DNA of 37,527 nucleotides from Candidatus Poribacteria bacterium. GTDB lineage: Bacteria; Poribacteria; WGA-4E; WGA-3G. The notes under the pieces are model-generated. The model made no database searches. It had not been told where the DNA came from and saw only the letters and a program-made list of their open reading frames with translations. The stretch lies in NCBI GenBank assembly GCA_022826805.1, contig JAJDUH010000016.1, positions 1 through 37,527 of the forward strand, given 5' to 3'. Of the stretch, positions 17,537-25,549 are shown piece by piece; within the stretch, counting starts at the first letter, position 1; the number at the start of each line of letters is the position of its first letter. The position numbers were made by a program, and so were the translations under genes.

Positions 17537-19366
17537 ATGCAAAATTTGCAGGATTTGCTTAAAAAGGTAGATGCCATTCTGGATTCGGCTGATACTCCGG
17601 AACCGACAGATCCTGTTCCAACGATTTCTGAACCTCCAACAGATCAGCTTCTGCAGGGACTTCGGACCCACTTCGGCTATGGGGCTTTCCGTGAAGGACA
17701 ACGTCAGATTATTGAAGCGATTTTGGATGGCGAGAACGTGTTCGCTGTGTTCCCAACAGGGCATGGAAAGTCCATGTGTTACCAGCTGCCTGCTCTGATG
17801 ATCGACGGTATAACCGTCGTGGTTTCACCGCTTATCTCGTTGATGAAGGACCAGGTTGACGGGTTACGTGACCAAGGAATCGAGGCGGTTTCACTCATAA
17901 ACAGTACCTTGACCTGGGAAGAATACCAAGGTGAATTGGCGCGACTGAGGCGAAACGAAATAAAACTCCTCTACATCTCACCGGAGCGTCTTCGGAGTCG
18001 ACGGTTTTTAGACATTCTCAATGCATGCCCTATCTCTCTGTTTGTGATTGATGAAGCGCACTGTATCTCGCAATGGGGACGCGATTTCCGTCCTGCCTAT
18101 CTGTCTCTGAGAGATACCATTGACATTCTCCAGCCGCGCGTCATCGCACTTTTCACAGCAACAGCCCCACCAGAGATCCGAGAAGATATTCTCAATGTGT
18201 TGAATATACCCACGCCTCATATCCTTACACAAGGCATCAGTCGTCCCAATTTGAAGTTGTGCGTTCAATCCAGTGAGGATGAAGATGAAAAGTATCAACA
18301 ACTCGAAAAATTCCTCACCAATCAGAATGCTGACTCGCTAACAGCAAGTCTCGGAGACCTTCGCGTTTCTCCAAAGAACGGGATTATCTACGCCGGACGA
18401 CGCCGCGAAACCGAAGAAATCGCTGACTTTCTTCAAAGGCGCGGGTTTCGAGCGGATTTCTATCACGCTGGACTTGAACCCCACGAACGTAATCGTCTGC
18501 AAGAGGCTTTTTTCGATGATAGTGAAAACGGGCTGGACATCGTCGTCGCTACGAATGCCTTCGGTATGGGAATTGATAAGCGAAATATCCGATACATTGT
18601 ACATTGGACACTTACAGGGACGCTCGAAGAATACTGCCAAGAGATCGGTAGAGCAGGTAGAGATGAAGAAGAGTCATTCTGTGTCCTACTTTTCTGCCAC
18701 GATGACCGTGGATTGCATGAGTGGTTTATCAAAGAGAGTGCGCCCGATAAACCGTCTTTGCTTAAACTCTTAAAGATTATTGAGAATTTCAGAGGGAACG
18801 GTAGATACCGCGCAATCGCTAATGACGAACTACAATGGATGAGTGGTGCTAAAGAGGCGAAAATCATCGTTTGTCTTAGTTATCTCGAAAAATTGGGATT
18901 TTTGAAGCGGTGGTATAACGTCCCGTCTCAACTCTCTGTGAGGTTCCGGGGTCGTTGGATTGAGGAGATGGAACCTACAGATATCGAACAGCGGCGTCTA
19001 TTTGACCTTCTTCGGCGAAGTAAATCGAGAACCGTTGTGGAGTTGTCTGAAGCGTCCGGGCTAAATCCGAAGGAGGTAATGGAGCAACTCGCCGAATTGC
19101 AAAGCGGTGGTTATATTCAGTATTGGGGACAGGAAGATTTACTGCTCATTGAACTGCTTCAGGACAGCGAACTTCTTAGCACACTGACAGATGAGCAGAT
19201 TGAAGTGGGGGACTATATTCGCCGAAAGCAGCGCCAGATTGATCACATAGTCGTTTATGCGTTAGAAACGACTTGCCGAACCCGCGTGATTAGAGACTAC
19301 TTCGGCGAAGATATGGATGAAAATTACCGGTGTGGCACCTGTGATGTGTGTCAGAATGGTGGTTAG
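17537..19366 (+). CDS. recQ: RecQ-family ATP-dependent DNA helicase
   Basis: A 3'-5' superfamily 2 helicase of 609 residues if started at ATG 17537. The in-frame extension to 17450 overlaps the upstream glycosyltransferase and is unlikely. Motif I is FPTGHGKSMCYQ, with His where most RecQ have Gly or Ser. Also seen are SPLISLMKDQV, the DEAH box with CISQWGRDFRPAY, TATAPPEI, GIIYAGRR, YHAGL and the motif VI region QEIGRAGRD. A winged-helix-like part follows. The zinc-binding CRTRVIRDYFGE...CGTCDVC cluster is at the extreme C-terminus, after the winged helix, and there is no HRDC domain. It probably serves recombination and replication-fork repair. Confidence 0.88.
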   Translation: MQNLQDLLKKVDAILDSADTPEPTDPVPTISEPPTDQLLQGLRTHFGYGAFREGQRQIIEAILDGENVFAVFPTGHGKSMCYQLPALMIDGITVVVSPLISLMKDQVDGLRDQGIEAVSLINSTLTWEEYQGELARLRRNEIKLLYISPERLRSRRFLDILNACPISLFVIDEAHCISQWGRDFRPAYLSLRDTIDILQPRVIALFTATAPPEIREDILNVLNIPTPHILTQGISRPNLKLCVQSSEDEDEKYQQLEKFLTNQNADSLTASLGDLRVSPKNGIIYAGRRRETEEIADFLQRRGFRADFYHAGLEPHERNRLQEAFFDDSENGLDIVVATNAFGMGIDKRNIRYIVHWTLTGTLEEYCQEIGRAGRDEEESFCVLLFCHDDRGLHEWFIKESAPDKPSLLKLLKIIENFRGNGRYRAIANDELQWMSGAKEAKIIVCLSYLEKLGFLKRWYNVPSQLSVRFRGRWIEEMEPTDIEQRRLFDLLRRSKSRTVVELSEASGLNPKEVMEQLAELQSGGYIQYWGQEDLLLIELLQDSELLSTLTDEQIEVGDYIRRKQRQIDHIVVYALETTCRTRVIRDYFGEDMDENYRCGTCDVCQNGG

Positions 19367-19413
19367 ATGTCAGTTGTCAGAGGGAATAGTTAACAGTTGT
19401 CAGTTGTCAGTTA
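19366..19413 (+). repeat. TCAGTTG/A-type short repeat tract
   Basis: Several TCAGTTG heptamers in a row with small interruptions. Similar tracts occur at 545-562, 23311-23333, 30262-30280, 30411-30427 and 36121-36146, all between genes. Confidence 0.6.
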
Positions 19414-19420
19414 ATGCTCG

Positions 19421-19550
19421 TGGCGATTACGTTTTGCGTGAATTCCACAATACCCTCTTTAACTGAAGACTGAAGACTATAAGTGTGGCGGTTGCGTTTT
19501 GCTTTTCTGCCACAATCCGCTCTTAACTGAAAACCGACAACCGAAGACTG
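19421..19550. repeat. Imperfect 65-bp direct duplication between convergent genes
   Basis: Two units starting at TGGCGATTACGTTTTGC (19421) and TGGCGGTTGCGTTTTGC (19486) share a CCACAAT-CC-CTCTTAACTGAA-type core and end in GAAGACTG-like sequence. Confidence 0.55.
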
Positions 19551-19557
19551 ATAGCCG

Positions 19558-20859
19558 TTAAGGAAGATTGCTGAGTGCTTCTGCGTAAACCTGTTGAAGC
19601 GGGACGTTGTTTTGTTCCGCGAGTCGTTTGCAATCTTCATATTCTGGGATAGTCTTGATTAAGGCACCGTTGAGGTACCCGCATTTCGCTTGGATTGCTC
19701 CCCATTGTGTTTCGACTTGCGTAAAGTCACGGCGCAGTTTGACTCGGTCAGCAGAAGAGAGCCTGACCCCAAAGGTCGTGGTTTCTATAAGGAGTAGTTC
19801 GATAAGTTCGTCGCGGCGGTTGGTCGGACAGAGTACAGTGATCTGCGTCGCCGGTCTACCCTTTTTCATGAAGGTGGGTGTCAGAAAGACGTCGAGTGCC
19901 CCGTTTGCAAAGAGTTGGGTCGTGACATAACCTGTAATTTCTGGAGACATATCGTCTACATTGGTCTCGATGATGTCAACACTGTCAGTTTCGGCGTGAT
20001 GGTGGTTTTTTTGCGAGTTGCTGTCGGAGGTTATTTCACCCAGACAGAGACGGAGGAGGTTTGGACGTTGTTCAAGATCACGGGTACCTGCACCGTATCC
20101 GACGCGATCCAACCGCATCTGCGGCATCACACCAAATTCCTGCGATAGGGTCGTAATGAGGGCTGCGCCAGTTGGGGTGACTAATTCCTTGGGAATATCG
20201 GTTTGTTGTATCGGTACACCTTGTAGGAGTTCCATTGTACCCGGAACCGGAACAGGCATGAGACCGTGTGCGCATCGGACGAAACCTCTGCCAAGAGAGA
20301 GCGGTGATGCATAAACTGCATCGACTTCAAGATGTGCTAAACCGATAACTGACCCGACAATATCCACAATCGAGTCAATTCCACTTACTTCGTGGAGGTG
20401 AACGCTCGCTTTGGTAGTATTGTGGACCTTTGCTTCTGCCTCGGCGAGTCTGTCAAAGACGCGTTTTGCGGTATTCCGAACCCCCGAATCCAAATCACAG
20501 TCATCAAGCAATTTGAAAATATCGGAGAGGAGGCGACTTGGTCCATGATCGTGATGAGATTCATGGCTATGCTCATGGGCGTGGTGGTCATGCCCATGGT
20601 TATGGTCATGATGGTCCGCATGATTGTGGCTGTGTGTATGAGACGTGTCAGCGTGTGCCGGGTGGACTTCTACAATTGCTCGGGTGCCGGTGATGCCGTG
20701 TTTCACAGCCTTTTCAAAGTGTAAGCTGAACTCGGCATCGACTTTGAGCGTCGCCAATCCGGCTGTGAGTATTTCCGGTGGTACACCAGCATCAACAAGG
20801 GCACCGAGCGTCATATCGCCGCTGATGCCTGAGAAGCAGTCGAAGTAGGCGATCTTCAC
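19558..20859 (-). CDS. larC: Nickel-pincer cofactor insertion protein LarC
   Basis: LarC is the CTP-dependent nickel insertase that completes the nickel-pincer nucleotide cofactor of lactate racemase-type enzymes. The 433-residue protein starts with the family hallmark MKIAYFDCFSGISGDMTLGAL. It has HLHEVSGIDSIVDIVG, YASPLSLGRGFVRCAHGLMPVPVPGT, KELVTPTGAAL and the C-terminal IETNVDDMSPEITGY domain. Residues 68-107 are extremely His/Asp-rich, a probable nickel store common in this family. Unlike Lactobacillus larC, both halves are in one frame. It lies 6.6 kb from the larA-like gene and may serve that and other racemases. No larB or larE is in this window. Confidence 0.93.
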   Translation of the reverse strand: MKIAYFDCFSGISGDMTLGALVDAGVPPEILTAGLATLKVDAEFSLHFEKAVKHGITGTRAIVEVHPAHADTSHTHSHNHADHHDHNHGHDHHAHEHSHESHHDHGPSRLLSDIFKLLDDCDLDSGVRNTAKRVFDRLAEAEAKVHNTTKASVHLHEVSGIDSIVDIVGSVIGLAHLEVDAVYASPLSLGRGFVRCAHGLMPVPVPGTMELLQGVPIQQTDIPKELVTPTGAALITTLSQEFGVMPQMRLDRVGYGAGTRDLEQRPNLLRLCLGEITSDSNSQKNHHHAETDSVDIIETNVDDMSPEITGYVTTQLFANGALDVFLTPTFMKKGRPATQITVLCPTNRRDELIELLLIETTTFGVRLSSADRVKLRRDFTQVETQWGAIQAKCGYLNGALIKTIPEYEDCKRLAEQNNVPLQQVYAEALSNLP

Positions 20860-20874
20860 GTTAAACTCCTTCTG

Positions 20875-22503
20875 TTAGGAATCCTGAAGCAACTGTTGCA
20901 GCAAAGCTTTGGAGTCATGGCGTTTGAGTTTACCAATCGCTTCAGCTTCTATCTGCCGGACGCGTTCCCTACTGATTCGAAGTTTGTCTCCGATGTCTGC
21001 GAGGGTATACTCTGTGCCATCCATCAAACCGTATCGAAGGATAATCACTTGCGTCTCGCGGGGGTTTAATTTCCGATTGAGGACTTCAGTAATGACCTCC
21101 ACTTTAGCGTAGTCAAGCAAGTAATTTTCGGGTGTAATTTGGGAATGATCTGGAATCAATTCGGAAAAAGATCCGTCTGGAGAATCTTCATTAATCGGGG
21201 CGTCAAGCGGAACGGGATCTTTGGTGGCGTTGAAGATTTCCAAGACCTTTTTCTCTGTAAGTTCGACTGCGTTAGCGATTTCTCTCGTGGTCGGTTCACG
21301 TCCGAGTTGGGTCGTTAGGTCTGATTGTGCTTGCTTAATGGCGCGACGCGCTTCACCGATATAGCAAGGCACCCGAATCATTTGTCCCTGCTGGTCGAGT
21401 GCGCGTTTGATGGATTGCATGATCCACCAAGTCGCGTAAGTGCTAAATCGGAAGCGGAGTGTATGGTCAAACTTATCCACTGCTCGCATCAACCCGAGAC
21501 TTCCCTCCTGCATCAAATCGAGGAAGGTTAGGGATGTTTTGCTGAAGTGGTGTTGTTTTGCGATGCTGGCTACAAGTCGGAGATTCGCTTCTACAATTTT
21601 GAGTTTAGTGCCATGTGTGACCTGATCAGCGGCTTCCAATTCGCTCAGCAGCCATTTGACACGTCCAATTTCGCTTCGCACATCCTCAAGTATAAACAAA
21701 AGCGTGCGTGGGTTCCAGGTAGCACCGCATTCTGGGGACATATCGGTAGGCAGCGTTTCTAAGAGTGCTGTTATCTCGGAGCAGATAACGTCCAATTCTT
21801 GGAACAACTGTGTCTCTTGTTCCACGTCAAGCGGGATTGTGTCCATAAAGCAGAGGTCGCGTTCCAGAGGTGCTTCCACAGGCAGGCCCGTTTTGCCTTG
21901 TTCTGGTGATTCCCTCGTTTCTCTGTTGGAGCTGCTAATGCTGTTCCGAATCATTTTACGAGCGTATGCCCGGAATTCGGAGCGGCGTTTTGTGCTGCTG
22001 GCATCAATGGCTTTCAGGAGTCCAAGGCTTCCTGTCTGTATCAATTCGGACGGTGATGTTGTATCAACATATTTTTTCAGGAGATGTAAGTTGCCCTCGA
22101 AGATTTTCCACCGTATCTGTTTTAGCAAATCCGCTTTCGTTTCTAATTTTTCCAATAAAACCCCAAATGCTTGAATTTCGGCGCGGAACTGGTCTATAAT
22201 CAATCCGTGTTCTGATTGTGCGGGTTCAAATTTCTGCTTATCGTTGGAGGTGAAGTTCTCAGTAAAGTTGAGGGATGTGAGTAGCCATTCAGGGAATTGG
22301 TTTAGCACAAGGTTAAACATTCGGAGACCTTCTTGGTATTTTTCAAAAAGGGCGGTCTCTTGTTTAGGATTAAGCAGAGGGGTCTTCGCTATTTTCTGTA
22401 AGTAGGCAAAAGTTTCATCCCTTGGTGATTCTTGGGCTTCATCCTTTTCTTCTTCTTCAAAGAGTTCTGCTGCAACTGGGTATACTGGGTAATAGTTTTT
22501 CAT
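20875..22503 (-). CDS. Sigma-70 family RNA polymerase sigma factor with a duplicated region 1.2-2 module
   Basis: A 542-residue sigma factor. The C-terminal two thirds is a standard group 1/2-like factor: region 1.2-like DVEQETQLFQEL (226-237), region 2 from KIVEANLRLVASIAK through FLDLMQEGSLGLMRAVD and FSTYATWWIMQSIKRA (302-368), region 3 (about 385-450) and region 4 with LADIGDKLRISRERVRQIEAEA (501-522). The N-terminal third repeats the same order in degenerate form: NPKQETALFEKYQEG (45-59), then KIFEGNLHLLKKY, PSELIQTGSLGLLKAID and FRAYARKMIRNSISSS (133-192). In this copy the DNA-melting WW is replaced by KM. The ATG has a good GAGGTG site. It diverges from a pentapeptide-repeat gene. It is probably an alternative factor; the role of the first copy is unknown. 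Confidence 0.9.
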   Translation of the reverse strand: MKNYYPVYPVAAELFEEEEKDEAQESPRDETFAYLQKIAKTPLLNPKQETALFEKYQEGLRMFNLVLNQFPEWLLTSLNFTENFTSNDKQKFEPAQSEHGLIIDQFRAEIQAFGVLLEKLETKADLLKQIRWKIFEGNLHLLKKYVDTTSPSELIQTGSLGLLKAIDASSTKRRSEFRAYARKMIRNSISSSNRETRESPEQGKTGLPVEAPLERDLCFMDTIPLDVEQETQLFQELDVICSEITALLETLPTDMSPECGATWNPRTLLFILEDVRSEIGRVKWLLSELEAADQVTHGTKLKIVEANLRLVASIAKQHHFSKTSLTFLDLMQEGSLGLMRAVDKFDHTLRFRFSTYATWWIMQSIKRALDQQGQMIRVPCYIGEARRAIKQAQSDLTTQLGREPTTREIANAVELTEKKVLEIFNATKDPVPLDAPINEDSPDGSFSELIPDHSQITPENYLLDYAKVEVITEVLNRKLNPRETQVIILRYGLMDGTEYTLADIGDKLRISRERVRQIEAEAIGKLKRHDSKALLQQLLQDS

Positions 22504-22607
22504 GTCCCCACCTCACTGTGGTCTCAATCTCCCGAAGGAGGTATTTTCTAATATTTGAGCACGGCAAAAATTATGAAAAAAGGTTTAACTTTTTATTATG
22601 TATGTGC

Positions 22608-22623
22608 TATGCTATTAAGCATA
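22608..22623. promoter_or_regulatory. Palindrome in the sigma/pentapeptide divergent region
   Basis: TATGCT-ATTA-AGCATA, a perfect 6-bp inverted repeat in the 200-base gap between the divergent genes. It is a possible shared operator. The surrounding gap is A+T-rich and shows no clear promoter pair. Confidence 0.35.
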
Positions 22624-22703
22624 ACCAGCTCGTATATCTTGTTAATAAAAATATTGGCTTGCAAGCAGCCCTTAAAACGCCGTATAACAATTGGAGGCAG
22701 TTA

Positions 22704-23279
22704 ATGGCTCAACTTACACAAAATGAAATAGTTAAAAGATGCCAAGCCGGTGAATCTCTTTCTGGCGAAAGTCTCGCGAATTTAGATTTAGCGAATCAAT
22801 CGCTTGCGGGTATTGATTTATCGGACGCGGATTTGAGCGGGACCGATCTACGGAACACGGATTTATCGGACGCGAATCTGAACGATGCAAATCTGACGGG
22901 TGCGAACCTTTCAGGTGCAACTTTACAGCGGACGTATCTTGTTGGTGCTGATTTAACAGATGCCAATCTTGAAGAAGCCAATCTACGTGGTGCATTCCTC
23001 AGCGGAAGCCTACTCTGTGGTACAAACTTCCGACGCGCCGACTTACGCCGCGCTACCCTTGGCTGTCCACAATGCGAGATGCCCGGACCGTTTGGTTCAC
23101 TCACCAGTTTTGAGAACGCGAACCTCGGAGAGGTGATCTTCGGTGAAATCAAATTGAGAGGCATCGTTTTACTGGGTGCCAATTTTAAAGATGCCTACCT
23201 ATATGAGGTGGATCTCTCCGAAGCTGTCTATCGCGAGGCTGATCTCGAGGGTGCTATCACTAAAAAAGGCAGAAATTGA
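22704..23279 (+). CDS. Pentapeptide-repeat protein with a CxxC insert
   Basis: A 191-residue protein made mostly of A(D/N)LxG-type pentapeptides (about 20-120 and 137-186), which fold as a right-handed quadrilateral beta helix. Some members mimic DNA and protect gyrase; most have unknown roles. ATG 22704 has GGAGG six bases upstream. A longer open frame to 22422 overlaps the divergent sigma gene and is rejected. The helix is interrupted at residues 121-136 by GCPQCEMPGPFGSL, a CxxC loop that could bind a metal ion or be redox active. It is arranged head to head with the unusual sigma factor, suggesting shared regulation. No signal peptide is seen. Confidence 0.88.
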   Translation: MAQLTQNEIVKRCQAGESLSGESLANLDLANQSLAGIDLSDADLSGTDLRNTDLSDANLNDANLTGANLSGATLQRTYLVGADLTDANLEEANLRGAFLSGSLLCGTNFRRADLRRATLGCPQCEMPGPFGSLTSFENANLGEVIFGEIKLRGIVLLGANFKDAYLYEVDLSEAVYREADLEGAITKKGRN

Positions 23280-23295
23280 TAATGGTTGCCGGTTC

Positions 23296-23333
23296 GCCTG
23301 CTGCGCAGGCTTTCAGTTGTCAGTTATCGGTTA
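23296..23333 (+). repeat. Palindrome joined to a TCAGTT tract
   Basis: GCCTGC-TGC-GCAGGC (23296-23310) is directly followed by TTTCAGTTGTCAGTTATCGG. The same composite, with a different stem (TTTGC-TAC-GCAAA), is at 30396-30427. Confidence 0.6.
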
Positions 23334-23493
23334 CAATGGAAACGCGTAGATTGTGTGAGTTTCAATTGTCTCCGTTACCGACAACCGGAAGTGAGCGTAG
23401 CGAACGCACCGATAACTATTTCCTAATATATGTGACGTTGGCAAAGGCAATTGGTTTACCTAAATTTTATTTTTTTTCGAGTTTGTGACAAAC

Positions 23494-25401
23494 CTACTGA
23501 AACTGCATGTCACAGAGTTTTTGATACAATCCACCGTTTGCTAACAGTGTCTCGTGTGTTCCCGCTTCCAGAATTTCACCATCCTTTATAACGAGGATTT
23601 TGTCAGATCGGACGACGGTTGAGAGCCGGTGTGCGATGATGAAACTCGTTTTCCCCTCCATTAGGTTCGCTAAAGATTCCTGAATGAGTGCCTCGGACTG
23701 TGTATCAAGTGAGGAAGTCGCCTCGTCTAAGACGAGGATCGGCGCATTCTTCAGGATTGCCCGTGCGATGGATAAACGCTGTTGTTCGCCGCCGGAGAGT
23801 TTCATACCTGCCTCTCCTGTTTGGGTCGCGTAGCCTTCTGAAGTTTTCATGATGAAATCGTGTGCGTTTGCTCGTTTCGCTGCCGCGATAATCGCTTCTT
23901 CAGTGGCACCGGGACATCCATAGCCGATATTTTCCAGAATGGTGCCGTCAAATAGGAATGTATCCTGTGGAACGAGTGCTATATTTTGTCGCAACGATGC
24001 CAAATTTACTTCGGAAATTGGGACATCATCAATCAAAATCCTTCCAGAACTCACCTCATAGAAACGCAGGAGTAGATTGAGCAGCGTAGTTTTTCCACTG
24101 CCACTCGGTCCGACAAGCGCTACAACTTCTCCGGGTTTCGCCTCAAAAGTTACATTTTTAATGACAGATTTTGGTGTTGTTTGTCGATTTTCCGTGTTTG
24201 CTGTTGAAGACTGGGTATAGGAAAAGGAGACATTCTGAAATGTGACAGTGCCACTGACGTTTTGTAGAACGATACTGTTCTCTGCTTTTTTTTCAACCGG
24301 GATGTGGGTTCGATTATTCTCTCTCGTCTCCGGTCCGAAATCAAGGAGATAAAAAATTCGTTCCGCAGAGGCGAGGCACTGCTGTAAAGCGCTATTGACG
24401 TTGCCAATCGTTTTAATTGGTTTGAACATCCAACTGACCATCATGATGTAACTGATGAACCAGCCGTGGGAGAGTTGCCCCGTAATAACTTGCCAGCATC
24501 CGAGTCCGAAAACAGTTGCGACGCCGAGTGCTCCCAACCATTCAATTGTTGGTGGGAGGAGTGCTGCGAAGCGAGCGCGCTGCATGGCTGAACGATATTG
24601 GCTCTGGGTGATGGATCGAAAACGCTCGACTTCTGTGTGTTCCGCAGTAAAGCTTTTAATGATCTTGATGCCGAAAAGAGTCTCTTTGAGTTGCGAATAG
24701 ATTCCTGCACTCTGTTGTTGGATTTCTGTGCTGGCACTGCGGATTCGTGAACCGATGAATGTGATGAGGTAAGCGAGAACTGGGAGGACGACCAAAACAA
24801 ACAGGGTGAGTTTGAAACTTGTGATTAGCATCACAGAGACAAAGACGCTAACCAGGACGATTGCACGTATGATATTTGCCATCGCCGCGACGAGGTTCTG
24901 CCACACGCGGACATCGTCTGTAATACGTGCCATAAGGTCGCCGGAGCGTTCTTCGCGTAAAACACCTAAAGGCGCGGATACGATTCGCTGATAGAGTGCG
25001 TTCCGTAACCGAAAAGTAAGTTTGTGTCCAACGCGTGCCATCACATAATCATTACCATAAACGAAAAAACCTTTAATGAAGATAAGCGTAAGCACACCAC
25101 CAAGCAACCAGAGGAAAACTTTGAGGGCATCACCGGCATTTGCCAACGATATTTCAAAACCTTCAAAGGCGAACAGACCTTCGCGCTGAAAATAGCGAAT
25201 AGATACAGCCTCGTTAAACGAGTTCCCACCGACCGCTGCGAGCCCATTAAGTGTATCAGCGAAGATTTGGATAGCCCCTAAGTCGCATACTGCGACTACC
25301 AAGGCACAAGCCATTGCTAAAAAAATAGCACCGGTGTAAGGAGTGTGATACTGTACAAATCGGGCAAATGTCCGATTTGTCGCGAAAGATTTTTTGTTCA
25401 T
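23494..25401 (-). CDS. MsbA-like ABC exporter (fused permease and ATPase)
   Basis: A 635-residue half-transporter: an N-terminal six-helix membrane domain (about 20-330) and a C-terminal ATPase. The ATPase has Walker A GPSGSGKTT (431-439), Q-loop LVPQD, the signature LSGGEQQ (535-541), Walker B LVLDE (556-560) and the H-loop IIAHRLST. It is expected to act as a homodimer exporting lipids, glycans or drugs. An insertion of about 60 residues between helices 1 and 2 is predicted to be extracytoplasmic. I chose ATG 25401 because the 37-codon extension translates a dispersed repeat. That repeat ends with the A of this ATG, so no normal ribosome site is visible. It is last in a probable operon with the kinase, sppA and polysaccharide genes. 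Confidence 0.9.
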   Translation of the reverse strand: MNKKSFATNRTFARFVQYHTPYTGAIFLAMACALVVAVCDLGAIQIFADTLNGLAAVGGNSFNEAVSIRYFQREGLFAFEGFEISLANAGDALKVFLWLLGGVLTLIFIKGFFVYGNDYVMARVGHKLTFRLRNALYQRIVSAPLGVLREERSGDLMARITDDVRVWQNLVAAMANIIRAIVLVSVFVSVMLITSFKLTLFVLVVLPVLAYLITFIGSRIRSASTEIQQQSAGIYSQLKETLFGIKIIKSFTAEHTEVERFRSITQSQYRSAMQRARFAALLPPTIEWLGALGVATVFGLGCWQVITGQLSHGWFISYIMMVSWMFKPIKTIGNVNSALQQCLASAERIFYLLDFGPETRENNRTHIPVEKKAENSIVLQNVSGTVTFQNVSFSYTQSSTANTENRQTTPKSVIKNVTFEAKPGEVVALVGPSGSGKTTLLNLLLRFYEVSSGRILIDDVPISEVNLASLRQNIALVPQDTFLFDGTILENIGYGCPGATEEAIIAAAKRANAHDFIMKTSEGYATQTGEAGMKLSGGEQQRLSIARAILKNAPILVLDEATSSLDTQSEALIQESLANLMEGKTSFIIAHRLSTVVRSDKILVIKDGEILEAGTHETLLANGGLYQKLCDMQFQ

Positions 25402-25423
25402 GTAGGAGGGATTTCCTAATCCC
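25401..25423 (-). repeat. TCCTACA-tailed palindrome abutting the ABC exporter start
   Basis: On the minus strand GGGATT-AGGA-AATCCC followed by TCCTACA. The last A is the first base of the ATG at 25401. Confidence 0.7.
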
Positions 25424-25549
25424 GACTCCTGACCTTTGACCCCGGACTGCCATCTATCTGTCCATCCTAATGCCGGCAACCTATTGCCAAAAATGGACAC
25501 ACCCCCGAACAAGTTCAGGCATCCAGGGCGGGGCCCTTCGGCATACTCG

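Noticed and set aside
20392..20724. Plus-strand open frame opposite the larC His-rich region
   Set aside because: It is the complement of CAT/GAC-rich His/Asp codons, with a Met/Val-rich composition typical of antisense shadows.
22422..22703. N-terminal extension of the pentapeptide protein to 22422
   Set aside because: It overlaps the divergent sigma gene, has no repeat pattern, and ATG 22704 has an excellent ribosome site.
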